From Robbsia betulipollinis (lineage in GTDB: Bacteria > Pseudomonadota > Gammaproteobacteria > Burkholderiales > Burkholderiaceae): DNA of 64,000 nt. The DNA lies in assembly GCF_026624755.1 (NCBI RefSeq), contig NZ_JAPMXC010000001.1, positions 434,001 through 498,000 on the forward strand. The letters are read 5' to 3'. The notes under the pieces were generated by a model. That model ran no database searches. It was not told where the DNA came from and worked only from the letters and a program-made list of their open reading frames with translations. Below, piece after piece: positions 55,323 through 63,682 of the stretch. The first letter of the stretch is position 1; each line of letters begins with the position of its first letter. Position numbers and translations under genes: made by a program.

Positions 55323-56729
55323 TCACTGCTGCAGCAGATCCGGGTAAGGCTGCAGATCGCCCGAGCGAAGCTTCGCGACATCGGCCGGCGTGGTGTGCGT
55401 GGCCGGGGTGCCGAATTGCCTCGTCAGGTAGTTCGCCAACGTCGCGATCTGCTCGTTGGTCATGTCGTGGGCAAACGACGGCATCGCCACCTGCCCGCTT
55501 TGCATGTCGCGCTTCACGCCGCACAGGATCACGGAGACCAGGTTCGTCGAATTCGACGCGCCCACCGTGCTGTGATTGAACAGCGACGGGTAGGCGGCAT
55601 AGCCTGCCCCCCTGCCGGCCCCCGTGGCGGCGTGACAGGTCGCGCAATGTTCGAGGAACAGCTGCGCGCCCGCGTGCCGGGCGAGTTGCGCTGCATCGGC
55701 GCCGCGCAGCATTTCATAGTCGTGCGCGGGCTGGCCCTGGCGCGAGCGGGGTGCGGTGTCGGGCCCCGCTTGCGCGGGCACGGTTCTCAGATAGGCGACG
55801 ATCGCCTTGAGATCCGCGGCGCTCAGGTATTGCAGGCTGTGTTCGACGGCCTCGGCCATCGGACCCGCGGCGGAGGCGCGTCCCGGCGCGTCGCCGTCGC
55901 GCAGGTAGGCGATCAGTTCGGCATCGGACCAGCCGCCGATGCCGGCGGTCCTGTCGGGGGTGATGTTGTACGCGCGCCAGGCGCCCAGATCGCCGCCGCC
56001 GAGCGCGCGCGAACGGTCCATGCCCAGGGTGACGTTGCGCGGCGTGTGGCAGGTTTCGCAATGCGCCAGACCCTGCACCAGGTAGCGGCCCCGGTTCCAC
56101 TCCGCGCTGCGTTGCGGATCGTCGCGCAGCGCGCCTTTCTTCAGATTCACCAGATTCCAGAACCACAGGGTCCAACGCTGGTTGAACGGGAAGGACAGCG
56201 TGTTCGCGCGCGTGGCGGCGTGCACCGGCGGCTGCGACATCAGATAGGCCTTGATCGCCAGCACATCGTCCCGGCGCAACTGCGTGAACGCGTCGTACGG
56301 CATCGCCGGATACAGATTCTCGCCGTGCGCGCCCACGCCCTCGCGTACCGCGCGCACGAACTGCGCGTCGCTCCAGTTGCCGATGCCGTAGGTCTTGTCC
56401 GACGAGATATTGGTCGACGTGATCTTGCCGAACGGCGTGTCGATGGCATAGCCGCCACCGAAAGGCTGGCCATGCGCTGCGGTGTGACAGGCGATGCAGT
56501 CGGCGGCGCGCGCCAGGTAGGCGCCGCGCGCGATCTGCGTGGCGTCGCCGGCGTGCGCCGTCGGCAGCCATGCGGTTTGGCAGGCGACGACGCCAGCGAA
56601 AACCGCGCGGCGCGCCAGCCGCCGTCCGGCGCGGCCGCGATGCGGGACGGGACGCGTGCCAGGATGCGGGGTGGGACGCGGGACCGGACGCACGGCGGAA
56701 AACGAAGCAACAGGATTCGAGGAGGTCAT
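55323..56729 (-). CDS. Tri-haem cytochrome c, module B
   Basis: 468 residues. A long basic N-terminus precedes the export signal (RRAVFAGVVACQTAWLPTAHA). Haem sites are CIACH (78-82), CETCH (about 220) and CATCH (about 360). It differs from the module A cytochrome in having a cleavable-looking signal rather than a plain anchor. Its ATG overlaps the stop of the module B GMC gene as TGATG, exactly as in module A. It would take electrons from the FAD subunit and feed the quinone pool or an oxidase. Confidence 0.92.
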   Translation of the reverse strand: MTSSNPVASFSAVRPVPRPTPHPGTRPVPHRGRAGRRLARRAVFAGVVACQTAWLPTAHAGDATQIARGAYLARAADCIACHTAAHGQPFGGGYAIDTPFGKITSTNISSDKTYGIGNWSDAQFVRAVREGVGAHGENLYPAMPYDAFTQLRRDDVLAIKAYLMSQPPVHAATRANTLSFPFNQRWTLWFWNLVNLKKGALRDDPQRSAEWNRGRYLVQGLAHCETCHTPRNVTLGMDRSRALGGGDLGAWRAYNITPDRTAGIGGWSDAELIAYLRDGDAPGRASAAGPMAEAVEHSLQYLSAADLKAIVAYLRTVPAQAGPDTAPRSRQGQPAHDYEMLRGADAAQLARHAGAQLFLEHCATCHAATGAGRGAGYAAYPSLFNHSTVGASNSTNLVSVILCGVKRDMQSGQVAMPSFAHDMTNEQIATLANYLTRQFGTPATHTTPADVAKLRSGDLQPYPDLLQQ

Positions 56730-58342
56730 CACGCGGCCCGGAGCGACTTCAGGACGTTGCCCGCCATCATCAGCGCCAGCGCCGTGCCGGAGAGCGTCGA
56801 GTTCACCGTCGAGCTGCTGGGCATGATGCCGGTGCCGGCGATGAAGAGGTTTTCATGGTCGTGCGCGCGGCAGTCCTTGTCGACGACGGAATTCGTCGGA
56901 TCATTGCCCATCAGCATCGTCCCGGTGATGTGCTGGTTGTTCGAATAGACGCCGCGCGGGCTGTAGACCGCTTCCCTGCCGCCCATCAGCCGGACCAGTT
57001 CCTGGAAGTCGTCCCGGCAATGGTCGTAGGCCCTGTTCACGTATTCCGGGAACCGGTAATGGACTTCGAGCCGCGGGATGCCCCATGCGTCCTTCTCCGT
57101 GCTGCTGGGCACCAGACGGTTCGCCGGATCGGGCAGCATCTCGAAAAGGCTCTTGAAAGACACGTAATGCGCCGCCTGGTATTCGAGCTTTTCGTTGAGC
57201 TCGGCGCCGTGATAACCCTGCGCGATGAGCTTTTCGGTGAGATACCGCACCGGCGAGGTGGCGGCGATGTCGAGGCGCGTCGAGGCATACTCGCTGCGGT
57301 ATGCGCCGTCCCGGTAATTGTTGATGCCCGCCGGACGCTGCGGTCCCCGGCCGAACCAGATCGGTTCGTCGGCGAAGAATTCCACCGAACTCGCGGGGTG
57401 GTCCATCAGGTTGCGGCCGACCATCCCGGAGCGGTTCGCGATCCCGTTCGGATAACGCGCGCTGGCGGAAATCATCAACAGCTTCGGACTCTCGACCCCG
57501 TTCGCGGTGAGCACGAAGGTCTTGCCGGTCACGCGGTGGCTGACCTTGTTCGGGTCGAGGTAATGCACGGCCTCGATCCGGCCCCGGTCGTTCGCCTCGA
57601 TCCGGTAAACCACCGCGTTGGCGACGATGCGCACGCCCGCCTCCTCGGCCTTGCGCGCGCCGATGCCGCCGTTGTACTGCGCGTTGATCGGGCAGATCGG
57701 CATGCAGTTGTTGTTGCCGCAGCAGGCCGGACGGCCGTCGTAGGGCACGCTGTTGCGCGCCTGCGGCTCCACCGACACCTGGAACTTGCTGCCCGCCAGC
57801 CGCTCCTTCATGCGCTGGATGCCGTACGGCAAGGGAATCGGCGGCATCGGATACGGGTGGGCGCGCGGCGAGCCCTGATCGATCTCTCCCGACACACCGA
57901 TTTCCAGCTCGGCCTCATAGTAGAAGGGCTCGAGGTCGTCATAGCCGATCGGCCAGTCCCGTCCAACGCCGTACAGCGATTGAATGCGGAAATCGTTCGG
58001 CAGCATGCGGAACGCCTGTCCGGCCCAGTGCCAGGTGGTGCCGCCGACGCCGCGCAGATACATCGCCTGATACGGCGCCGGGCCTTTCTGGATCAGATAG
58101 CCGTTGTCCTTGGGCTGGAATTTCGGCTGCGGCGCCCACGGCATCGCCGGATACGGGTCCATGAAGTCGCCCTTGAGCGGCGAGTTGCGAAACCGTTCGA
58201 CGATCTTGTCGCGATACAGCGGCGGCCCGGATTCGAGCACCAGCACCCGGGCGCCGGCGCGCGCCATTTTCAGCGCCGCGAGGGAGCCGGCGATACCCGC
58301 GCCGATGACGACGACGTCGGCAGATAGATTCGTGTCTGACAT
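56729..58342 (-). CDS. FAD-dependent GMC dehydrogenase (FAD-GDH type) with Fe-S cysteines, module B
   Basis: 537 residues. FAD motif VVVIGAGIAGSLAAL (glycines 14, 16, 19), substrate-side RGVGGTTWHWAGQAFRML and C-terminal NNQHITGTMLMGNDPTNSVV and SSSTVNSTLSGTALALM. The cysteine group C207-C208-x4-C213-x3-C217 (CCGNNNCMPICP) is the mark of the 3Fe-4S-containing catalytic subunit of Burkholderia cepacia FAD glucose dehydrogenase. Glucose or a polyol such as sorbitol is therefore likely. It starts six bases after the small subunit and overlaps the cytochrome gene. It has no signal of its own and is exported with the small subunit. Confidence 0.92.
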   Translation of the reverse strand: MSDTNLSADVVVIGAGIAGSLAALKMARAGARVLVLESGPPLYRDKIVERFRNSPLKGDFMDPYPAMPWAPQPKFQPKDNGYLIQKGPAPYQAMYLRGVGGTTWHWAGQAFRMLPNDFRIQSLYGVGRDWPIGYDDLEPFYYEAELEIGVSGEIDQGSPRAHPYPMPPIPLPYGIQRMKERLAGSKFQVSVEPQARNSVPYDGRPACCGNNNCMPICPINAQYNGGIGARKAEEAGVRIVANAVVYRIEANDRGRIEAVHYLDPNKVSHRVTGKTFVLTANGVESPKLLMISASARYPNGIANRSGMVGRNLMDHPASSVEFFADEPIWFGRGPQRPAGINNYRDGAYRSEYASTRLDIAATSPVRYLTEKLIAQGYHGAELNEKLEYQAAHYVSFKSLFEMLPDPANRLVPSSTEKDAWGIPRLEVHYRFPEYVNRAYDHCRDDFQELVRLMGGREAVYSPRGVYSNNQHITGTMLMGNDPTNSVVDKDCRAHDHENLFIAGTGIMPSSSTVNSTLSGTALALMMAGNVLKSLRAA

Positions 58343-58348
58343 GGTTTC

Positions 58349-58846
58349 TCAGGCGGGCTTGTATGCCCAGAAGGTGGGCTCGCCGACGCAATAACTCGGC
58401 GGCGTGAGCGTGCGCTGCACGACCCGGTAGCTGACGGTGTTTTCGAAGGCGATGCAGCGCGGCGCGCTCTTCGGGCCGAGCACGCCCAGATACCAGCCAC
58501 CGAGCAGTTGCTGGTAAAGCGTGGCCAGCTGCGGCTGCCCCGTCGGTACGAACGGACCGGACGGCGCCCGCGCCAGCAGCGCGGCGAGCTGGTCGAGCTG
58601 CGTGTCGAGCAGGGGGAAATCGTCGTGCAAGGCCGCGTACAGGCGGCGCGCCAGCCCGGCATCGGGCTCGGCATAGCCGGTCAGCAGGCGCGACAAGGCC
58701 AGGAAGCGCGGTGTCGGCGCCAGGTCGGCGGAACGCGGCATGGCGGTCGCGGCGCGGGCCCGCCCGGTGAGCAGCTTGCCGCCGAAGCTGGCGGTGACGA
58801 CCATCGCGCCGTATCCCAGCAGGCGGCGCCGCGAATAATCGATCAT
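58349..58846 (-). CDS. Small Tat-exported subunit of FAD dehydrogenase, module B
   Basis: 165 residues. The twin-arginine signal is SRRRLLGYGAMVVTASFGG, with a probable cut after ARA. The body (FLALSRLLTGYAEPDAGLARR, LLGGWYLGVLGPKSAPRCIAFEN, SYCVGEPTFWAYKP) matches the gamma/small subunits of FAD glucose and sorbitol dehydrogenases, which help fold and export the catalytic subunit. GGGAGGG lies upstream of the ATG at 58846. It is six bases before the GMC gene, so the order small-GMC-cytochrome repeats that of module A. Confidence 0.88.
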   Translation of the reverse strand: MIDYSRRRLLGYGAMVVTASFGGKLLTGRARAATAMPRSADLAPTPRFLALSRLLTGYAEPDAGLARRLYAALHDDFPLLDTQLDQLAALLARAPSGPFVPTGQPQLATLYQQLLGGWYLGVLGPKSAPRCIAFENTVSYRVVQRTLTPPSYCVGEPTFWAYKPA

Positions 58847-58870
58847 CGTCCGTCCCTCCCCTCGTTCATG

Positions 58871-58944
58871 TTCTTCCCCGAGCCGTCGTGCGCGGCTTGC
58901 GCGGCTTGCGCGTTTTCTTCCCGGCGCCGTCGTGCGCGGCTTGC
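58871..58944. repeat. Imperfect 30-base direct repeat
   Basis: The copies at 58871-58900 and 58915-58944 differ at two positions and share GCCGTCGTGCGCGGCTTGC; 14 bases separate them. The repeat lies in the gap between the GlcG-like gene and the module B small subunit. Such a repeat can cause deletions; no regulatory role is evident. Confidence 0.8.
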
Positions 58945-58962
58945 CAGGCATCCTGCCGGATG

Positions 58963-59475
58963 TTATTGACCGGCCTGCGACAGCGTGTCCGCGCCCGCGG
59001 TCGCGATCTTCACTTCGTTGGGGTTCAGGGTGCCCGCCGCGCCCACCGCGCCCAGCCAGGTGGCGCCCGCCTTCGCCGGGACGCCGCCACCCAGCGGCAC
59101 CATGCCCGGCAGCGTCGTCAGGGCCGGCTCGCCGTGATTCACGCGCTCCATGAAGGAGAGCGTCGGCGTGCGATAGACCGCCGCCGCGCGCGCCTTGTTG
59201 ATCGCCGAATCCACGCAGCCGGGGGCCGCGCCTTCCATGCGCCTGAACGCCTTCAGGGTGCCGGCGCTATCGACCACGGCGATGCAGACACGCGCGTTCA
59301 GGGACAAAGCGGTCTTTTCCGCCGCGTCGATCGCGGCAGTGGCAGCGGCATCGGGCAGTTCGCCCGGCTGCATCGGGGATGCGGCCCGCGCCGGTGCGGG
59401 CGCCAGCAGGGTCGCGCCCAGGGATGCGGCAAGCGCGCAGGAAACCAGGCGGGTACGCAGGAAGAGTGACGTCAT
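58963..59475 (-). CDS. GlcG/HbpS-family haem-binding-like protein, exported
   Basis: 170 residues with an N-terminal export signal (VSCALAASLGATLLAPAPARA). The GlcG/HbpS body reads CIAVVDSAGTLKAFRRMEGA, SINKARAAAVYRTPTLSF and GGVPAKAGATWLGAVGAAGT. Relatives bind haem or cobalamin or occur in glycolate and PQQ/alcohol oxidation clusters. Its place upstream of the FAD dehydrogenases suggests a periplasmic accessory, but a function cannot be given. It is 116 bases from the small subunit and 72 from the DoxX gene. Confidence 0.82.
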   Translation of the reverse strand: MTSLFLRTRLVSCALAASLGATLLAPAPARAASPMQPGELPDAAATAAIDAAEKTALSLNARVCIAVVDSAGTLKAFRRMEGAAPGCVDSAINKARAAAVYRTPTLSFMERVNHGEPALTTLPGMVPLGGGVPAKAGATWLGAVGAAGTLNPNEVKIATAGADTLSQAGQ

Positions 59476-59547
59476 GAATGCCTCGCTGAAAAAAGAGAAA
59501 AAAAGAACGACGGGACGGCGACAGGGGTTCAGCCCGGTCGGTCCGAT

Positions 59548-60453
59548 TCAGTGCCGTGCCGCTTCGCGGCTGTCCGGCGCGGCCGCCGCGCGCGCGTCGA
59601 GCAGCGCGCGTTCGAGACCCAGCCGGCTGACGAAGCGCGGCACGCGCCCCGACGCGGCGAGCAGATGATCCACGGAAAAACGGCCGCCGCCCGTGATCAC
59701 GAAACCGAGGAACAGGGACAGCATCAGCAGCGGATATTCCCAGCCGCCGCCATTCAGGTTCCAGATGAAGCCACGGCCGAAGTGATGACCGATCATCGAG
59801 GTGATCAGGAAATACGCGGCGGCGCCCAGCGCCGCGAGCCGCGTCAGGATGCCGAGGCCGAGGCCCACCGCCACGGCCAGTTCGCACAGACCGCCGGCCA
59901 GCACGAACCACTCCGGCGGCGACATGCCGTAGTGCGCGAGAATCAGCGCGTCTTCATGAAACGGCACGGGCCCGGCGAACAGCTTCTCGGTGAAATGCGG
60001 AATCATGTCGAACGCAATGTAGATGCGCACGAAGGTCAACTGCCACTGCGCGAGGCTCAACCAGGCGCGGTCGCCACGGGCCCGGTCCGTCATCGCGGCG
60101 TCGATGAACTGCAGAAAATACAGCGCGGCCGCGACGTCCGCCGGCCAGCTTACCCACGTCAGTCCCAGCGGCCCCGCGATACGCCAGCCACCCAGCAGAA
60201 ACAGCAACCCGCCGAGGAAGCCCGGCACGAAACACCGGTGCGACAGCAGCGCGCACGCCAGGGACAGGGCAAACCAGACCACCATGAAGCCGGCCGCCTG
60301 CGGCGCCAGCATCGGCGCGGTGAACGCGGCGCTCACCGCGCCGACGAGCGCGGGCACCGTGGGGACGATGACGAAACCGGCGCCGAGGCGGCTGGGACGC
60401 AACGTGGCGGATACCGGCCCGAAACGCGCGGGCGAAGACAGACTGGCGGACAT
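59548..60453 (-). CDS. DoxX-family membrane protein with an extra N-terminal membrane half
   Basis: 301 residues. The C-terminal half (from about 140: LTFVRIYIAFDMIPHFTEKL, ILTRLAALGAAAYFLITSMI, FIWNLNGGGWEYPLLMLSLF) is DoxX, a four-helix membrane family near respiratory or quinone-linked enzymes. The first 135 residues contribute about four more helices and are not in plain DoxX proteins. It could help couple the periplasmic dehydrogenases to the respiratory chain, but this is only context. No close gene lies upstream for about 390 bases. Confidence 0.8.
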   Translation of the reverse strand: MSASLSSPARFGPVSATLRPSRLGAGFVIVPTVPALVGAVSAAFTAPMLAPQAAGFMVVWFALSLACALLSHRCFVPGFLGGLLFLLGGWRIAGPLGLTWVSWPADVAAALYFLQFIDAAMTDRARGDRAWLSLAQWQLTFVRIYIAFDMIPHFTEKLFAGPVPFHEDALILAHYGMSPPEWFVLAGGLCELAVAVGLGLGILTRLAALGAAAYFLITSMIGHHFGRGFIWNLNGGGWEYPLLMLSLFLGFVITGGGRFSVDHLLAASGRVPRFVSRLGLERALLDARAAAAPDSREAARH

Positions 60454-60841
60454 GCGGATCCCGATAAAATGCTGGCGAGCGGAACACCTCCACTCCGCTC
60501 ATGAACCATCTGGTTAGTTCGTGACGAGGGCGCATCATATGCCGATCGCGACATCGTGCGCATTTTCGACCTTACAATACGCTGACGGAATAGTCCTGCT
60601 CCGCCGCGTGCCGCGCTCATGCCACGCGACGAAACCGCCCCATGCCGTCCGCGCAAAACTCACTGAACGGTACAAAATACGGTAAAGACGACGACAAATC
60701 GCGACACATGGCGAATGCTTTCAAAACGAAAGGAATGGGACCATTCGGGAGGTGGCGCACCGTCGCATGCGACGATATGCCGCATGCGGTTTTTTGTCGG
60801 GCGGTCGCCTTCCCATCGGCCATCCCAGGCCCGCCCTCGCG
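60454..60841. other. Gap between the DoxX gene and the Yellow-like gene
   Basis: About 390 bases with no supported gene. It contains CGTCGCATGCGACG (60761-60774), a perfect 14-base palindrome, and CCGCATGCGG (60780-60789) followed by six Ts on the plus strand. On the minus strand the region lies between the stop of the Yellow-like gene and the DoxX start and should hold the DoxX promoter. A candidate -10 (TACAAT, 60573-60578) is on the plus strand. No gene on the plus strand is supported. Confidence 0.5.
60761..60795 (+). terminator. Twin palindromes ending in a T run (plus strand)
   Basis: Two palindromes sharing the core CGCATGCG, the second followed directly by TTTTTT, read on the plus strand like a Rho-independent terminator. 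No plus-strand gene precedes it. It could end an unannotated small RNA or act on the minus strand as a hairpin after the Yellow-like gene. The 5-base stem of the second hairpin is short. Confidence 0.35.
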
Positions 60842-62038
60842 TCAGGGATGATCGATCGGCGCCTGCATCGCGCCGATGCGCACGCGGTACAGATGCACCG
60901 GGTATTGCACCGTCGAGGGTTTGCCGCCCGTCGTCGCAGGCGTGCGGTTGATCTGGGCGGCGGGCATATACAGATAGCCGTCCTGCACCCACATCGCGTC
61001 GATCCATGTCAGACGCGGGTCCGAGATCACGGTCGTCACCGTCCGGTCCGGAGCGATGCGCCTGACGCTGCGGGTATTCAGATCGGACGCATAGATATTG
61101 CCCGCCGCGTCGGTGGCCGTGCCGCCCGTGCTCCAGGTGTCCAGCCAGCGTTCGGCATGGGCGTCGACCTGCGCGGGCGACAGGGCCGGATCGTCCAGAT
61201 AGCGGGTCGCGATGCGTGCGAGCGGGCCGGGAATCGGCTGATAGTACAGATAGCGGCCGTCGGGCGAGACTTCGAGCTGGTCGAGCCCCACCCGCTTTTC
61301 CTTGCCGTTGGGCAGATGCAGCTTCACGCCGTCCGCGTAGATGGGGGCGTGGTCGATCGACAGCGGATGCCCGTCGAGCACCCGGCGGGACGCGCCGGTA
61401 TCCAGGTCGAGCACGACCAGTCCCACCGCGCCGGGATCGGTCAGGTAGGCGTGCCGGCCATTGAAACGCACGTCGTCGAAATAACTGCCGTCCTTCTGCG
61501 TGGGCGCGACGAGCGCATAGATGCGTTTGACTTGATCGGTCGCCGGATCGATCTGCACCAGTTTGCCCGCGCCGGGCACCGCATGCGTGCCGCCGCCGAT
61601 GCCCTTGTTGCCGGAATCGACCGCCCAGAGCATGCCGTCCGGACCGATGCGCAGCGCGTTCACGTGCATGAAGTGATGCGTCGGATCCGTGCCGTCGCCC
61701 CACTGATTCCAGGCGGCGTCGGGATAGGGACGCAGGCTGCCGTCCTTGCCCACTTCGGCCAGGCTGGCGCCCGGTCCTTCCGACTGGGTCAGGGAGACGA
61801 AGATGCGGCCGTCGCGGGTGACGGTCACGCCGTTCCAGATGTGATCCGACGTCGCCACCGATTCGAGGCGCGCGTCCTCGTGCGTCGGCAGCGTGGGCGG
61901 CAGGATGTCGGCGGCGCGCACCGGCGCCGGCAGGGCGAACGCCAGACCCAGGGCGGCGAGCGCGGACACGCCCAGCACCCGGCGCGGCAGGCGCAAATTG
62001 AAGCGCAAAACAAAGCGCGATGTCGAATGCAACGTCAT
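60842..62038 (-). CDS. Yellow/major royal jelly-like beta-propeller protein, exported
   Basis: 398 residues with a signal peptide (VLGVSALAALGLAFALPAP, cut near VRAADI). The body has the pattern of the Yellow/MRJP propeller family (NGVTVTRDGRIFVSLTQSEG, LWAVDSGNKGIGGG, SYFDDVRFNGRHAYLTDPG, LEVSPDGRYLYYQPIPGPLA, PRLTWIDAMWVQDGYLYMP). The family is related to SMP-30 gluconolactonases, and bacterial members are of unknown function. In a sugar-oxidation cluster it might hydrolyse the lactone made by the glucose-type dehydrogenase, an inference from context. It is 56 bases after the MFS gene. Confidence 0.82.
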   Translation of the reverse strand: MTLHSTSRFVLRFNLRLPRRVLGVSALAALGLAFALPAPVRAADILPPTLPTHEDARLESVATSDHIWNGVTVTRDGRIFVSLTQSEGPGASLAEVGKDGSLRPYPDAAWNQWGDGTDPTHHFMHVNALRIGPDGMLWAVDSGNKGIGGGTHAVPGAGKLVQIDPATDQVKRIYALVAPTQKDGSYFDDVRFNGRHAYLTDPGAVGLVVLDLDTGASRRVLDGHPLSIDHAPIYADGVKLHLPNGKEKRVGLDQLEVSPDGRYLYYQPIPGPLARIATRYLDDPALSPAQVDAHAERWLDTWSTGGTATDAAGNIYASDLNTRSVRRIAPDRTVTTVISDPRLTWIDAMWVQDGYLYMPAAQINRTPATTGGKPSTVQYPVHLYRVRIGAMQAPIDHP

Positions 62039-62094
62039 GATCGAATGGTTTCCTTGTGAAGTTCTGCTATGGCGTCGTCCCGGCGGCACGTGCC

Positions 62095-63573
62095 TCAGCG
62101 CGAGATCTCTTCGAGACTGCGCCCGAGCGTGCGCGGCCCGAAACCGCCGATCGTCAACACCACCACCGCCATCGCGCCGGCGATCAGCGTGAACACGCCG
62201 CTCACGCCCAGGCGATGCAGCACGAAGGCGATCAGAAAGCCCGACAGCATGCCGCTGATACGGCTCACCGAGTACACCAGACCGATCGCCCGCGCGCGGA
62301 CCCGGGTGGGAAACAGTTCGGCCTGATAGGTGCGATAGGAAAAGGTCATGCAGTTGCTGGCCAGCGTCATCAGCAGACCCAGCGCGATCAGCATGCCGGG
62401 GACGCGTTGCTGCGCAAAAACGATGCCCACGAGCGCCATCGCCGCGGCGGCGCCGGCGATGAGCCACTTGCGCTCCACGCGGTCGGCGAACAGCATCGCC
62501 AGCAGCGGACCGATCGGGTTCGCGAATGCGATCACGAGCGAATACAGCAGGCTGTGCGTGAAGGTCACGCCCTTGGCGGCGAGCAGCGTCGGTACCCAGC
62601 TCGCGAAACCGTAATAGCCGATCGACTGGAAAAAGTTGAACACCAGCAGCATGATGGTGCGCCGCCGGTAAGGCGCGCGCCACAATTCTCCCTTGCTCGC
62701 GACCTCGACCCGGAGCACGGTTTTCTCGGCCAGCGGCAGCGGCAGCGGCTTGCCGGTCGCGCGTTCGATCCTGCGCTCCAGGTCCGCGACGATCGCCGCG
62801 GCTTCCGCCGCCCGCCCTTTCTGCAACAGCCAGCGCGGACTTTCCGGCAGGCCGAGACGGATGAACCAGACCAGCACCGCGCCCAGGCAACCGATCCACA
62901 CCACCCAGCGCCAGCCGTCATAGCCCAGCGGGGCGATCGGCACCAGGCGCCACGCCAGGAAGGCGATCGTCGGAATCGCGGTGTACTGAACCGATTGCAC
63001 GAACGCATAGGAGCGACCGCGAATGCTCGCGGGCACGAACTCGGAGACGTAGGCGTCGATGGTCACGAGTTCGGCGCCGACGCCGATGCCGGCGACCACC
63101 CGCCAGACGATGATCCAGGCGGGGTCGCTTTGCAGCGCCATGATCAGGCTGGACAGCGCGTAGCACAGCAGGGCGCCGACGAACACGCGGCGGCGGCCGA
63201 TGCGGTCGGCGACGAAGGCGACCGCGAAGGTACCGATGAAGACTCCGCAGAACAGCGCCGCGACGAAAGCGCCCAGGCTGCCCATGTCGAAGAACGACGT
63301 GGCGCCATGCACGAAGATGCCCGCCTTCACCAGACCGGGGCCGATATAGGCGGTGAGGAACACGTCGTAGATTTCGAACCAGCCGCCCAGCGCCAGCGCG
63401 AAGATGATCCACCAGATCGGACGGCTCGCCGGCAGCCGGTTCAGGCGCGCGGCGATCTGCGCCGCATCCACGGGCGCGGCGTTGGCAGGGGCGGCGTCGG
63501 CGAGCGCGGCGCTCCCGGCAGGCAGCGTACCGTGCGCGGACATCCGCAACGACGCATTGCGCGTGTTTTTCAT
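62095..63573 (-). CDS. MFS metabolite:H+ symporter
   Basis: 492 residues, twelve predicted membrane helices. The A motif reads AFVADRIGRRRVFVGALL; also GVGAELVTIDAYVSEFVP and ESPRWLLQKGRA. It shares PYRRRTIMLLVFNFFQSIGY and WVPTLLAAKG with the MFS protein at 40107-41573 (there PYRRRTIMLVIFNVFQTIGY and WVPTLLIKQG), so the two are clear paralogues. It probably imports the product of the periplasmic dehydrogenases (a gluconate-type acid) or a related sugar acid. It lies between the RraA-type gene and the Yellow-like gene on the same strand. Confidence 0.88.
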   Translation of the reverse strand: MKNTRNASLRMSAHGTLPAGSAALADAAPANAAPVDAAQIAARLNRLPASRPIWWIIFALALGGWFEIYDVFLTAYIGPGLVKAGIFVHGATSFFDMGSLGAFVAALFCGVFIGTFAVAFVADRIGRRRVFVGALLCYALSSLIMALQSDPAWIIVWRVVAGIGVGAELVTIDAYVSEFVPASIRGRSYAFVQSVQYTAIPTIAFLAWRLVPIAPLGYDGWRWVVWIGCLGAVLVWFIRLGLPESPRWLLQKGRAAEAAAIVADLERRIERATGKPLPLPLAEKTVLRVEVASKGELWRAPYRRRTIMLLVFNFFQSIGYYGFASWVPTLLAAKGVTFTHSLLYSLVIAFANPIGPLLAMLFADRVERKWLIAGAAAAMALVGIVFAQQRVPGMLIALGLLMTLASNCMTFSYRTYQAELFPTRVRARAIGLVYSVSRISGMLSGFLIAFVLHRLGVSGVFTLIAGAMAVVVLTIGGFGPRTLGRSLEEISR

Positions 63574-63682
63574 TGTCTGTCTCCTGTATGGACTCGTCGG
63601 CGATGGCTGCTCGGGCAGCGCTTATCGATTCGCCACGCACCGGAACATGCGCAGAACCACCCGCATCATCCGGTGCGCAGAT

